Origin: Sesamum alatum | Lineage: Eukaryota; Streptophyta; Magnoliopsida; Lamiales; Pedaliaceae | Direction of reading: 5' to 3' | NCBI GenBank assembly: GCA_034509735.1 | Contig: JACGWO010000003.1 | Span: forward strand, 992,001-1,056,000 | DNA length: 64,000 nt | Shown: one piece after another, positions 37,201 through 48,430 of the stretch | Layout: each line of letters starts with the position of its first letter | Numbering within the stretch: position 1 is the stretch's first letter | Position numbers and translations under genes: made by a program | Notes under the pieces: model-generated | Told to the model about the DNA's origin: nothing | Databases searched by the model: none | Seen by the model: the letters and a program-made list of their open reading frames with translations, nothing else

Positions 37201-39510
37201 ATAACTTTAAATTTAGTTAACCTTAAAAGTAAAAACATAAAAGAAAAAAAATGACTAATTAATATATTTTTTCTTTTCCAAATTCGCACAACCCAAAAAG
37301 ATTAAAATATTATTTGATAAGGGAAACAAGTTTAGAATAACCACAAGTTCAATGAAAATAAAGTTCAATTAGAAAGAAGGATTTTTATGCTTATTCCATA
37401 ATACAATATTAATTGTACTTTCTTTTTATGCTTTATTTTAATTAGAGCTAATTAATAAGATGAAAGATATAAAAGTTTATTTTCGTTGTTTGTTCCTGTA
37501 ACATGATTATCAATGTAAAAAAATATTTATTGAGAATATAAGTGCCTTACTAAACAAATATTGATAGCAAACATTAAACTACAATTAAAAAGCACCAAGT
37601 CAAAAATAAATAAATAAATAAATATATATATTTATTCTACTTTAATATATTTATATATCGTAAATGGTGCACATACTTAAATTTTTATATGCATTACTTC
37701 TCTATTTAAAAAAATGAATCACTATATATTTCTTAGTTTTATCAGTTTTAGTCATTGTATATCCTACACACACATAAAAGGAAAATTATAATTTTTGTCC
37801 ACTAATATAGGGGCTGTGGCGTTGTAAACCAGGCTTTTAATAAAATAGCAATTAAGGACACTAAGTTTTAAAAAATGACAATTTCAATTCAATTTGCTCT
37901 AATTTTGCCGAAAATGCTCACATGTTCATCACGTGACAAATAAAAATTGGGGGTTTTGTCCACTCTGGCCACAATTGCTTACGTGGCAATTCAGAATCCG
38001 ACCAAGATGACATGGCAGGAGTGATGTGTCACTGGCCAAGAAATAGCAATTAAGGACAATAATTTTTAAAAAATAGCAATTCCAGGTCCAATTTCACTCC
38101 AGCCAAGAATTTTGGGTAGAATAAAAAAAAAGAAGAAAAAACCCTGTCTTTGCACGAAGTTGCAAAAAATACCCCTATAGTAAGAAAATAGGCTAAACAC
38201 TCCCTTGTGTTTTCTACAATGTTGCATATTCGCCCTTGTTCCAAATGCCACGGCGGCGACTGTCGTCGCCTATATATATATATATAATTTAAACTATTAA
38301 AATTTATTTAAAAGTTTTATTTAAAATCAAGTATTTATAATTTAAAATTAATATTTTATTAAATTTTTGTAACTTTATATTTATAAATAAGTCTATTTAC
38401 TAATTTACTAAAATAATAGTGTATTACAATATTTGGAAACTAAATAATAATATTAATTAATAATATATAATTATTGTAAATAAATATTAATAAAATTTAT
38501 TATTTTTTAAAAAATATAATAAAAGTTTAAATACTATACTTTTTATTTATTTATTTAAAGACAAATTGCAATTGTTGAAGTTAAATGGCATTTGTGTTAT
38601 TTCTACTAAAAAACAAAGTCAATTTAGACATTTTTGTCTACGAAAAGTGGATGAAAAATTAGAAAAAGCTTTAATGCTCGTAGGTGGGAGAGTGAATCAC
38701 ACTCTCCGTTAAAATTGACAGGATGGAGAATTTTTGCTGAATATATATATCATAGGGGTATTTTAACCTATTTTCTTATATCAGGGAGTTTTTTGGAACT
38801 TCGAGAAAATATAGGGGGATTTTTCCATTTTGCCCAAGAACTTTTGGAATATATTTGAAAATTATTGGTTGGGGTGAAATTGGACTAAAATTGCCATTTT
38901 TAAAAAATTAGTGTCCTTAATTGCTATTTCTTGTCATCTTGGCCGGGTTTTGAATTTCCACGTAAGCAATTATGGCCGGAGTGGACAAAACCCCTAATTT
39001 TTATTTGTCATGTGCTGGACATGTGAGCATTTTCGGTGAAATTAGGGAAAATGGACTGAAATTGCCATTTTTTAAAAATTAGTGTCCTAAATTGTTATTT
39101 TGTTAAGAGCCTAGTTTACAATTCCATCGCCCCTATAGTAGTGGACAAAAATTGCAATTTTTCCACACATAAATATAGTGTATTTTAATCTTTTTGTGTG
39201 TTTGTTATATATGTATATAATTATCTTGACCAAAATTTACTTATACGAATGTGATTTACTTATACTAAAAAAGATGCATATATTACAAGTCGAATAAGTA
39301 TAATTATAATATTAAATAATGATTAAAGTGGAGAAAAAATTGTTTATTTTTTAACTATATTCTTTTACTTTGTAACAATAATAACTTTTATTATAAAGTG
39401 CTTATTAAATTTAGTTAATATATTCTTATTATAAATTTATTTTATTATCACAATGTAACAATTTATTGACAATAATCCGAATCATGTGCAACGCACGTGC
39501 TTTTGACTAG
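34254..39510 (+). mobile_element. Non-coding Helitron with nested MULE
   Basis: The left end TCTATGTATATTATAAAAG follows an A. The right end has the hairpin catgtgc-aac-gcacgtg (39484-39500), then CTAG (39507-39510) followed by T. This is A|TC...CTAG|T, the Helitron rule. No Rep, helicase or RPA coding is visible in the AT-rich interior, so it would depend on an autonomous partner. A long-TIR element (37779-39164) is inserted near the 3' end. The 5' choice of TC is one of a few close alternatives within 6 bases. Confidence 0.72.
37779..39164. mobile_element. Long-TIR Mutator-like element nested in the Helitron
   Basis: Arms of about 300 bases. The left arm has ggaaaattataatttttgtc, then ataaaatagcaattaaggac and cacatgttcatcacgtgaca. 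The right arm carries the complements in reverse order and ends gtggacaaaaattgcaatttttcc. The 9-bp duplication acacataaa is exact at 37770-37778 and 39165-39173. The interior is AT-rich, with a ccacggcggcgactgtcgtcgcc patch at about 38248-38270, and encodes nothing recognisable. Confidence 0.85.
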
Positions 39511-40718
39511 TATACATAAATGTAGTGTGATGTGTGGTGGCTAATTAAAATACAAAAATGAGATGAATCAAAATATTATTCTGATTCTTATGCAAAATAT
39601 TACGAATAAATAGAAATAAATAATATAACCATACACATTCTCTTTTAATTATTATTAAAATTCGGGTTCAACACATTTTGCACCTCTAAATTATGTATAA
39701 AGTGCATTTACCCCCTTAAACTATAAAATGTAACAAAATGCCCCCTCATGATATGGATTAATTTTTTTATGACAAAAAATATCCTTATTATTTACACCCC
39801 TTAAAAATATATCTATTACAATAATTCCCCTAACACATAATTTGAATTATATTATTTAAAATAAAACTACCCAAAACTTTTATAATTGGTATAGAATCTG
39901 TGTAAACTCTATAAATTACATTCCTTATATTTTTTATATAACTGTTCAACAATTTTACATAATTTTTTCTTGTGTTGTTATTTATATTGTACTTTTGTTG
40001 AAAATAAACTATCAATACAGTTTTAAAATATTACACTCGAATATATATATATATATATATATATACATTGTAAAATATGCAAATCTATAATATGATTAAT
40101 TTATAATATTCTATAATTTTTTGGATAATGATGTATATTTGATTATGTGTAAAAGCAATTGAATAAAAATTTATAAGTTGTATTACGTACTTTTTTATAA
40201 AATTATAAGCATTAAGTATTTACACATATTTACATGTGTGTTTTGACATAAATACTTTGTAAAACATATTTGCATAAATTGAGCTTGTGAATCTTTTAAA
40301 TATTATTTTTTAAATAAAAGTTGAGTAAAATTTTAAACCACTAAAAGTAGTTTTTTTTTTTTTTTGGGGGGGGGGGTGTTAATGGCCCATTTATATTATT
40401 ATTACTAAAAAAATAATTACATGTGTACTACCGAAGTCGTATACATTGCAAAAATGTGACAGGTCGTGAGCTCAGCTCGTGATCGGTCAATAATTTTTTA
40501 TTTTATTAACTGGTCGCTACCCGGGCAGTGACCCATGGTCGCTGTCTGGGGTGGCGACCCTTATTTTTTATTATTCGTAATTATAATAATTTAAAAAAAT
40601 TATTCTATAATTTAAATACAAAATAAAAATAATTCCCTTTATGATAATTTTAAAAATTATAATTATAAAAATTTGGAATTAGAAATAATACACTAAAAAA
40701 TTATATAAAAATGTGTAT

Positions 40719-41998
40719 TCAAGTATATGGTGTATTATTTTGCCGTCTACGACCCTGCCTTTGGACATTACTTTGGCTCGAGCAACCTTGGTTTTGTCGT
40801 GATTGACTGCAAATTTGTTGCCTTGCACGAGCTTGTGCCCAATCCATTTCATTAGGTATTCGGGTACTTTGGCGTCGATCCGGACGAGTTGATGTACGAA
40901 GAGTATCGTCATGGACCAATTAAAGATTGGGAATATCCCAATAGTCTTCCGCCATTATCGGTTGGAAAGAATTAAAATTTATCATTCGGTAAGGCATTAA
41001 ATCATAATATTGCTTAATCACTAATGCAACGTTAAGCGTATATGCAACACATACCTTTTGAGCATGAGAGCATGGAAATCCAAATTGATTCCATTTACCA
41101 CATGAACACTCCTACGTTGCAATTTTTACAACGTGAGTGTTACATCCCCGTCCATAATAGTATCTTGTAACCACAGAGGCAGTTTGTTCAATTTGATCGA
41201 ATGTCATGACCACATGCTCGACAGATCTGGCGGACCACCGTTGGAACAATTTATATGCATAATCCGTCCACGATTGATTGTTGTTTATCATTGTAGTACT
41301 CTTCGCCATCCTCTCACGAAAATAATGGACTGAATGGTTAAAAGTCATTTCCACAATTGCAGTCACAGGAAGGCGGCGTGCTCCTTTTAAAACCCTATTG
41401 ATGCATTCTGATATGTTGGTGATCAGTATACCGCATCACCATCCACCGTCATGAGAAGCTGTCCACTTTTCTTTGTCAATTTGCTCCAGCCAGTGGTGCG
41501 CTTCTAGTTTTATACTCTTAATCTTGTCCATGGTGCGATTAAATTTTTTAATTTGATATTCTGAGCCATCTCTCCAACAAAGATCCTTCAGTTGCACGTT
41601 CTTAAACTGATTGTTGAAGTTTGAACACACGTGCCTCAAGCAATATCTATGCACACCGCGAGGAGGAACAAATTCAGGAATGTCTGTTACTGTGGATAAG
41701 AGGCCAGCATTGCGGTCAGATATAAGACACATTCCTGACACCCCCTCATGATGTGTCTGCTCAGCATCTGAAGAAACCATTTCTAAGATAGATATGATTC
41801 TTCGTCAACAATAGCAAATTCAAGGGGCAATACCTATTGATTCGCATCCATCGCAACTGCAATCAACATTTTGTGCTTGTACTTCGTGTATAAATGGGTT
41901 CCATCTACACTTATGACTTTGTGACAATATTGGAACCCTTCGATGCATGGTTTGAAAGCCCAAAATACATATTTGATCACATACGCACCAGTTGAGCG
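40719..41998 (-). pseudogene. MULE transposase, N-terminally truncated and broken
   Basis: MULE transposases cut and rejoin DNA with a DDE catalytic triad. On the - strand, from 41998 leftwards, are FWAFKPCIEGFQYC and VISVDGTHLY (first Asp), then LPLEFAIVDEES after an in-frame stop. Next come CLISDRNAGLL (second Asp) and HRYCLRHVCSNFN (the C/H motif), NISECINRVLKGAR (likely Glu), and a SWIM zinc finger ending KWNQFGFPCSHA near 41070. The C-terminal IPNEMDW tail lies near 40850. Several frameshifts and stops separate these. The N-terminal MuDR region is missing because the + strand PMD gene begins exactly where it should be. Confidence 0.85.
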
Positions 41999-44029
41999 CT
42001 GTGGAGAGATGGCCTGAACCCCACATGTTTAACTTCCGCACGGGAGAGGTCACCATCACTCTACAAGATATCGCAATCATTTGGGCCCTTCCTATAGATG
42101 GAGAGCCCGTAACTGGAGTGGGTCTCGAGAGAACTTCTAATGAATGGGGGGAGTAATGTACCACATATATATGTTTTCAGTCCCTTGCAAATTCTGTTTC
42201 TGGTAGCCGTATAAGCGTAACTTCTATTATTAACCACATATCTAATATAGAAATCACGGATCACAGTCCAATTATTGTTGCACAACAATATGCACGTGCG
42301 TTCGCATTACTGCTGATAAGGGGGGTGATGTGTCCTGACTCGTCCAACAACCGAATCCTCGGCTATATCTCCAAAAAATGGAGGTGACACACACAACTCG
42401 GTCATATAGTTGGGGTAATGCCGTACTTGCATTTTTATATCGAGAACCATGCAGCGCAAGTTTAAAAGGAAAAGAGGTTATTGCAGGCGCACTACAATTG
42501 CTACAAGTAAGATTGGGTTATTATATTTATGTCTGTACATTTGAACAACATCTTCAAATGTTATTATTAATTGCTCATTTACTATCAACAGATTTGGGGA
42601 TGGTCTCGTACCAGTCCATTGAGACCCATTATAACAAAATGTTATGTTAAGATGAAGCACTATCTTATTGATGAAAAACGTGTCCTCCCATTTCCACCAT
42701 ATGGTTCCTATTGGAATGGCAAACTCAAATTTACATCAACAGTGCACCGCACTATTCGAACTATGAGAGAAGTATTGGATTGCATGTCGCATGATCAGGT
42801 ATTTCAAAAAATTTACACATTTATAATATCATTAATTAAACTCAAATTTACAACATTTTCGGTATTCCAGTTTTGTTGGCAGTCATACGATATGAGCTTG
42901 CAATGCATTGGAGAGTTGCCACAAGAATGCAACCCACAATTGTGGACATCATCTATGCAATTGTGGAGATGCACCGTCCTGAACGAGCTCTTCACCAATT
43001 CAGAATGAGGCAAAGTATTCCAGAAGTGAAAAATGACCGCGACATGAAACTACATCATATCCCTCGTTCATCACGTGGGGAACAAATTGGTATCAGCGAC
43101 ATGTCAAATATATCGTTCGATGGCAGAGACGAAATGAGCCATTGTGCTTCGACCCCCTATATCTAATGAAATAACTGTAGAAGATGGATATGAGGAGTGG
43201 TATGATGACATTACACATCGTTTCATATCGTCATCTGCTCAAATGCATGCTGGAAGCGAGTACCAACCTGGACATGCAACATCGTGGCAAATGGTGGTAC
43301 ATTGTCTCATAAACATACTTCTAATCATATTTTTTGCGTTCTACACGTTTAATATTACACACTTATAATATATTCTGTTCACTTTGACTTGACCAGATGG
43401 AAACGCTTCGAATAAGTTGTGAAACTACACCCGATCAACTAGAGGCATATCGTCAAGCAATAACGACACATTTGGACATATATCGAGATGTTGTTCAAAT
43501 TGCAACAAATCAACGAGTGGGACAAGATATGACCCCTCAAAATCCATTGCCACAAGATGATGTTCCGTCCACATCCCACAGACAAACGCGAAGTCGTAGC
43601 AGGAGATCAACTTGCATAGTAGAAAGTGATACACCTGAGGTTGACATAGCTGGGCCATCTACTGTGCATAGATCTCAATGTTTTACTGAAGACTGCTACG
43701 TGCCTGAACCGCCTCAACAAGATGATTGGTTTCCATCGACTCCTTACATGCCAGTATATATAGAAGGTCATTACACAAATATTGAACTTGACCTTGGTCT
43801 TGGAATCAATCAAACATATGCACCAGTACATAATGTTTCATCTATCCAATTTTCATCATGGAGTGCATATCGTGATCCAATAGAGTCGAGCTCTTTAGCA
43901 TCATCAAGTCGGTTTCAAATTCATGGCGATTATGATGATCAAGAACAAAATGAACCAGCAAGTCCGAAAATACGACGACCTAGGCGTATACGCCAAAGAC
44001 GTAATTGTGGGACAGGCGGACATTATTAA
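41992..44029 (+). pseudogene. Plant mobile domain (PMD) gene, spliced, frameshifted
   Basis: PMD proteins are related to MAIN/MAIL nuclear proteins and are spread by transposons. The first exon, from about 41992, shows VERWPEPHMFNF, TLQDIAIIWALPIDGEPVTG, QQYARAFALLLIRGV and, after a frameshift, YSWGNAVLAFLYREPC. Plausible introns are 42507-42591, 42799-42870 and 43294-43396, all GT-AG. Exon 2 has LPFPPYGSYWNGKL. Exon 3, after a shift, has VEMHRPERALHQFRM, the typical PMD C-terminal motif. Exon 4 (43397-44029) is a long polar tail with a basic cluster TRSRSRR and a final basic RRPRRIRQRR that could be a nuclear localisation signal. The N-terminus is missing; frameshifts and the stop near 42152 suggest a pseudogene. 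Confidence 0.78.
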
Positions 44030-44464
44030 ATTTTGTCATTATATTATTTTTATGTAAATTTTCAAGCTTATTAGTTATTGCAAAAGAATTTTAAAATTGT
44101 AATTACATTATTGTATTATAATAAATTAATTATAATTAGCTTGAAATAATAAAATAAAATTTAATTAGTAAATTAAAATATAAATTAATGATAATACATT
44201 AAAATTAAATTTAGAAAAAATAAATTAAAAAAATTAAAAAAAAGGGATCGCTCGCGAGCTGGGCCAACGAGCTGAAAAAAAAGGTATTCTCACGATCGGT
44301 CACATTTTTGCAATGTGTACCGCTCCGGCGGTACACAGATAATTATATTTTTTAGTAATAATAATATAAATGGGCCGGTTTTTAATACCTTCCATAATTT
44401 AGGGGGGTAAATGAGACTACATGCATAATTTAGGAATGAAAAATGTATTTAACCCTGGAAATTC

Positions 44465-44904
44465 ATATACGTTTTTGTATTCTTTAAAAATTTTAGTTTA
44501 GTCATGAGTAAGGTACATAATTTTGTTAATTATATAATATTAATTCAACATTATTAACAAATTGTATCTTTAATTGAGTTATACATAACTCATAACTTAA
44601 TAAATATATTGAAATATTCCACTCCGATAAAATGAAAAGGAAAACTAATACATACAAATGATTGCATAAAAGTTTTTAAAGAACCATGATTATTGAATAT
44701 TTAAAACTACAAGCAAGAAGGAAGCGACTCTTCCCATGGCGGAGTCACCATTGACTCTATTTATTATTATGGAAAATCAGTCTATCAAGATAATTAAGTA
44801 ATAATTCAACTAAATAAATTCTTAAATTATATAAAAATTAAAATTCCTAGTTGCAATAATTATTTCTTATTATTTTTCTTTGACATGCTCAACTTCTCTT
44901 TTTT
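44465..44904. other. AT-rich spacer between MULE and CACTA element
   Basis: No coding or repeat structure recognised. Confidence 0.4.
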
Positions 44905-44907
44905 ATT

Positions 44908-46810
44908 CACTACAAAAAAATGCAGGATTTGGAACAGTTTTTTTGTAACGGCCAAAAAGCTGTTCCAATGTCAATGATCTTTGTAACAAATGTGGAACGG
45001 AAGTAGTTTTATGACGTCACAATTTTAGATGAAAGGAAATTGTATTCTGGACATGTAAAGAACCATTACAACGACCGTTACAAAATGAAGGTGTGTGTAA
45101 AGCCGCTACACAAATATAGCCGTTACAAGTTGTACCGGCCTTTGGAATCACTTCTTAAGCTTATAACGACTGACTGCCTTCGTGATATCGTCCGTTACAA
45201 TAGCCGGTACAATATGCAAAGCCGATACAATTTTGGGACGGCTGTTTAAATAGTTTTTTTTTATTTTATTACAATTGGTTGAAATGTAACCTTGCCGTTA
45301 CAAATATTGTACCCAGACACCGTTACAAACTCTAACTAACAGAGACTGATACAAACATAGTTACAATTGCAACGACTTGTGTATTGAGGAACTAGATGTT
45401 ACAAAGACCGTTCCAAAATTTTATGTATCTAACGGCTGTATTCCAACGGCCATATTTCAATGGATAGTTTTTTGCCACAAAGATCGTTACAAAACTTGGT
45501 ACATATTTTCCTATATATTATGTTGTTGTTTTTAATTTATTTTATTTTCTCTATTCTTGATTAACCACACACTCTCAATCTCTTCTGACAATAATTAGTG
45601 CACATACGCTTGTTCGATTACCGTTGATCTATTGAGTTGCTCTTTTTTTTAAAGTAAATGCCGTTTAATTATTTTTATAGGTTGACAATATATATATATA
45701 ATTCTAAATGTATGTATATGTATGTCTGCGTATATGTAGTTCTCATATGTTAAGGCAATTGAGAAGATGGATGTATGAGAAGAACCTCCCGAATAGGGCA
45801 GGTATTACACCGGAGTTTGAGTATGATGTTAAAACTTTCATAGAGTGGGCTTAGTCTCAGCGCCAATATATGGATGGAGATAAGATTAGGTGCCCGTGTG
45901 CGAAGTGCAAAAATGGAAGGTTCAAAACACCTGACGAGGTCAATTTTGATTTATATAGGCGCGGGTTTAATCCGAAATATTATAATTGGACTTGTCACGG
46001 TGAGGAGAAGGTGTAGGAGTACTTTAATTCTGTGACCACTCCTCCAGCGTAGGAGGAGCAAACCCCAGCTACTCAGGAGGAGGGTAGTTCGCATTGGGGT
46101 GATCAACAACAGATAGATTGGGCGCAGATGATGATTTATTATGCAACCGGGCCGAGTTATTTTTCTTCTTACCATGAGGGTGTGCCTGATGATGGTATGA
46201 GGTCATGTCCTATTGATGCTAGTCCTAGTTCATGGTACGGGGGTGGGCCATATGATTATGTGTTAGGGTTGTCAGACCGTTTTTTTCGATGTAGTGCCTG
46301 CTGCTGACCAGCCATTGTGGAGCGGTTGTACCCAATCTCAGTTGGGGGCGGCTGCTAGTTTGGTGAATATCAAGGCGGAGGGAAATTTATCTGAGCACAC
46401 ATATGATCAAATGTGCTAATGGGCTGATCATATAATGCCCCGCGATCACACTTCCCCTCCTGATTACTATAGTATGAAGAAATTGATTAGAGACTTGGGT
46501 TTACCTGTTGAGAAGATTGATGCGTGTAAAAAGGGTTGCATGCTGTACTGGAAGATGAAATTGATTTGGAATACTGCAAGTTTTGTGGAGAGGCTAGGTA
46601 CAAGTTGACCAGGCAACGAGACCCTGCCGCCAGAAGTCCCTGTATGCCGTTCTTAGGTACCTGTCGCTTACTTCCCGACTGTAAAGGTTGTATGCTTCGA
46701 CAGTGACTGTTGAGCACATGACGTGGCATGCCACACATTAGACGGAGGAGGGCTCCATGTGTCATCCGTCCGACGCAGAGGCTTGGAGGCATTTCGACCA
46801 GATATATCCC
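44908..46810 (+). mobile_element. 5' part of a CACTA (En/Spm-like) element
   Basis: Begins CACTACAAAAAAATGCAGG at 44908 after the trinucleotide att. The next 600 bases are packed with short subterminal repeats of ccgttacaa/ttgtaacgg type in both orientations (about 44940-45500), as in CACTA elements where they bind transposase. A TNP2-like transposase remnant follows. The element stops inside the transposase at 46810, where a different repeat begins, so its 3' half is displaced or lost. Confidence 0.85.
45747..46810 (+). pseudogene. CACTA transposase (TNP2-like) remnant
   Basis: From ATG 45747 the frame reads MLRQLRRWMYEKNLPNRAG, then KIRCPCAKCKNGRF and YYNWTCHGE, the transposase-associated N-terminal domain of En/Spm proteins with its Cys/His pattern. 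In-frame TAG codons interrupt at about 45852, 46014 and 46050. After further shifts come NLSEHTYDQMC, KKLIRDLGLPVEKIDACKKG, CKFCGEARYKL and finally TEEGSMCHPSDAEAWRHFDQ, where the coding stops at 46810. The catalytic half of the protein is absent. Confidence 0.85.
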
Positions 46811-48430
46811 TGTAAATAAATTTTCGTGTTCCTGAATTTGACGAAATAAGAAAATATTACAAATAAAATTTCTTGAATTGATTGAATATTCGTGGGTGTG
46901 AAATCTCTACTTGAAAACCTCTGATTTTTCTCTTCAAAAACGTGAGCTTTGACTTTGGCAACTTCGGAGGTGAAACTCTACGTTTGATCTCCTTTGACAT
47001 TCACTTTGATTTTGAACAACGTTAATTCGAGGGTCGTTGACTTGTTCCCGGATCAAACGCTATAAACTTGGAGATATTTGACCTGAATTTGGGATATTTC
47101 TTGGTGGATTTGAGACTTTGATATTCGACAAGGTGGACTTCTGTCTTGATAATGTTAATTCACCGGTCTTCGGACTTCTTGTCGAATTAAATGCCGATTT
47201 TGGACGATTTCCGCGACGAACGCCTTGAATCTTGCCTAGAAAGCCATGGATCTTCCTTGATTTGTGCTTGAGAGGATTTCGAGATTTCTTGAATGCTCTC
47301 TTGCTTGTATCTTCAATCGTATGTGTGTGTTTTGAATGAGTTCCAAGGACCCTTTTATATAGCTGTCAAAGATGTAGAATTGTGGTGAACTTGAACACTT
47401 ATTTTTTATTATCTCTTTATTTTAATTTAAACAGATAAATACATTAAACATTTGGGAAGACATGATTGGTTAATTTTGATATTATCTCTTTAATTTTTGT
47501 ATTTTTCAAAGAGATAATATGAGAATATTTGTCTTGATTCGATTGGCCAAAACACCTCAATTTGAAAAGTGTCGGTCGTTGATTTGATGACGAAATATAT
47601 ATATATATATATATTAAAATATCAATTAAATTAACTATTTATATTTGAAATTAATTTAGTAAATTTCAAAATATAAATAGAAAATTATTATAATTGATAA
47701 ATAATATATCTTTTCCACTTGTCGTCATTTGATTGGGTGCAAAATTGATTTGTCTATAAATGTCCCCTCAAGACTCGTTCACGAACATATGTTTGAAAAT
47801 GTAATTTTCGAAGTGAATTAAGTCGCGAAAATATGAATCAAATTTACATGGGCCGCCGTGATTTTGAATTTGCTTCAGACCAATTTAATTTGGGTCTTGT
47901 ACGAGTTTGAGGATTTGGGCCGCCATTTTCGTTGATCAATTTTTCAATGGACAACCCACCAAGAGAAAACCAATCACTCTTTCATATGGGTACTTGCACA
48001 TATATATTGGGCCAAGAAAATAAGTTGGGCAAAAAAAAAAAAAAAAGGAATAAATTAGGCTTGCAATTTTTTTTCCCTCTTTCTACATCCAGCCGAGGCC
48101 AAAGCCCATTTTCTTCTTTCCTTCTTTTTGCATGCTGAGACTCCTCTCTTCTTCTTGAAGACCAAATTGAACGGCATTTCTTTCTCCATGAAGAAATCAA
48201 ATTCGAATTAAAACATAGAATCTCACTAAAACTCTAATTCAAACCTTGGTAGACAATTACTTTTGTTAATGTCCTAGTTTCATCAAACTTTTGAATTTTA
48301 GTCCATTTGGGACTAGAATCACAAACTTATTTAATCCAAACGTCTACAGTCGTTGCCTATAAAGGAAGCTAAAACACGACGAGCCAAACCATAAATTTCT
48401 ACATTCTTGAGGTATGTTCCAAGCCAAATA
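46811..48430 (-). repeat. Probable 3' LTR of a Tat-type gypsy element
   Basis: The sequence starts TGTAAATAAA exactly where the CACTA coding breaks, consistent with a minus-strand LTR ending TTTATTTACA. A TATA box on the - strand (ctatataaaag, about 47353-47363) is followed by a leader-like region down to 46811. A + strand (AT)n run lies near 47599-47612. The other LTR end was not located; the LTR may continue beyond the solo LTR inserted at 48431. Assignment to the gypsy element at 58580-62088 rests on orientation and order, not on a matching second LTR. Confidence 0.45.

Larger units (their letters stand above)
39664..44455. mobile_element. Mutator-like element carrying transposase and PMD genes
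   Basis: The outer ends are GGGTTCAACACATTTTGCACC... and ...ATGTATTTAACCC, inverted with the shared word taaattatg and a tttaccccc stretch. A second, stronger inverted pair lies inside: left about 40389-40470 (ggcccatttatattattatt ... cattgcaaaaatgtgac) and right about 44283-44376. Flanks ttaaaattc (39655-39663) and tggaaattc (44456-44464) agree at 7 of 9 bases, a decayed 9-bp duplication. The body holds a MULE transposase remnant on the - strand and a PMD gene on the + strand. The inner pair could mark a separate element nested in the outer one. Confidence 0.75.

Noticed and set aside
44940..45500. Regularly recurring ccgttacaa words as a CRISPR-like or satellite array
   Set aside because: Both orientations and irregular spacing next to a CACTA terminus; these are subterminal transposase-binding repeats in a plant genome.
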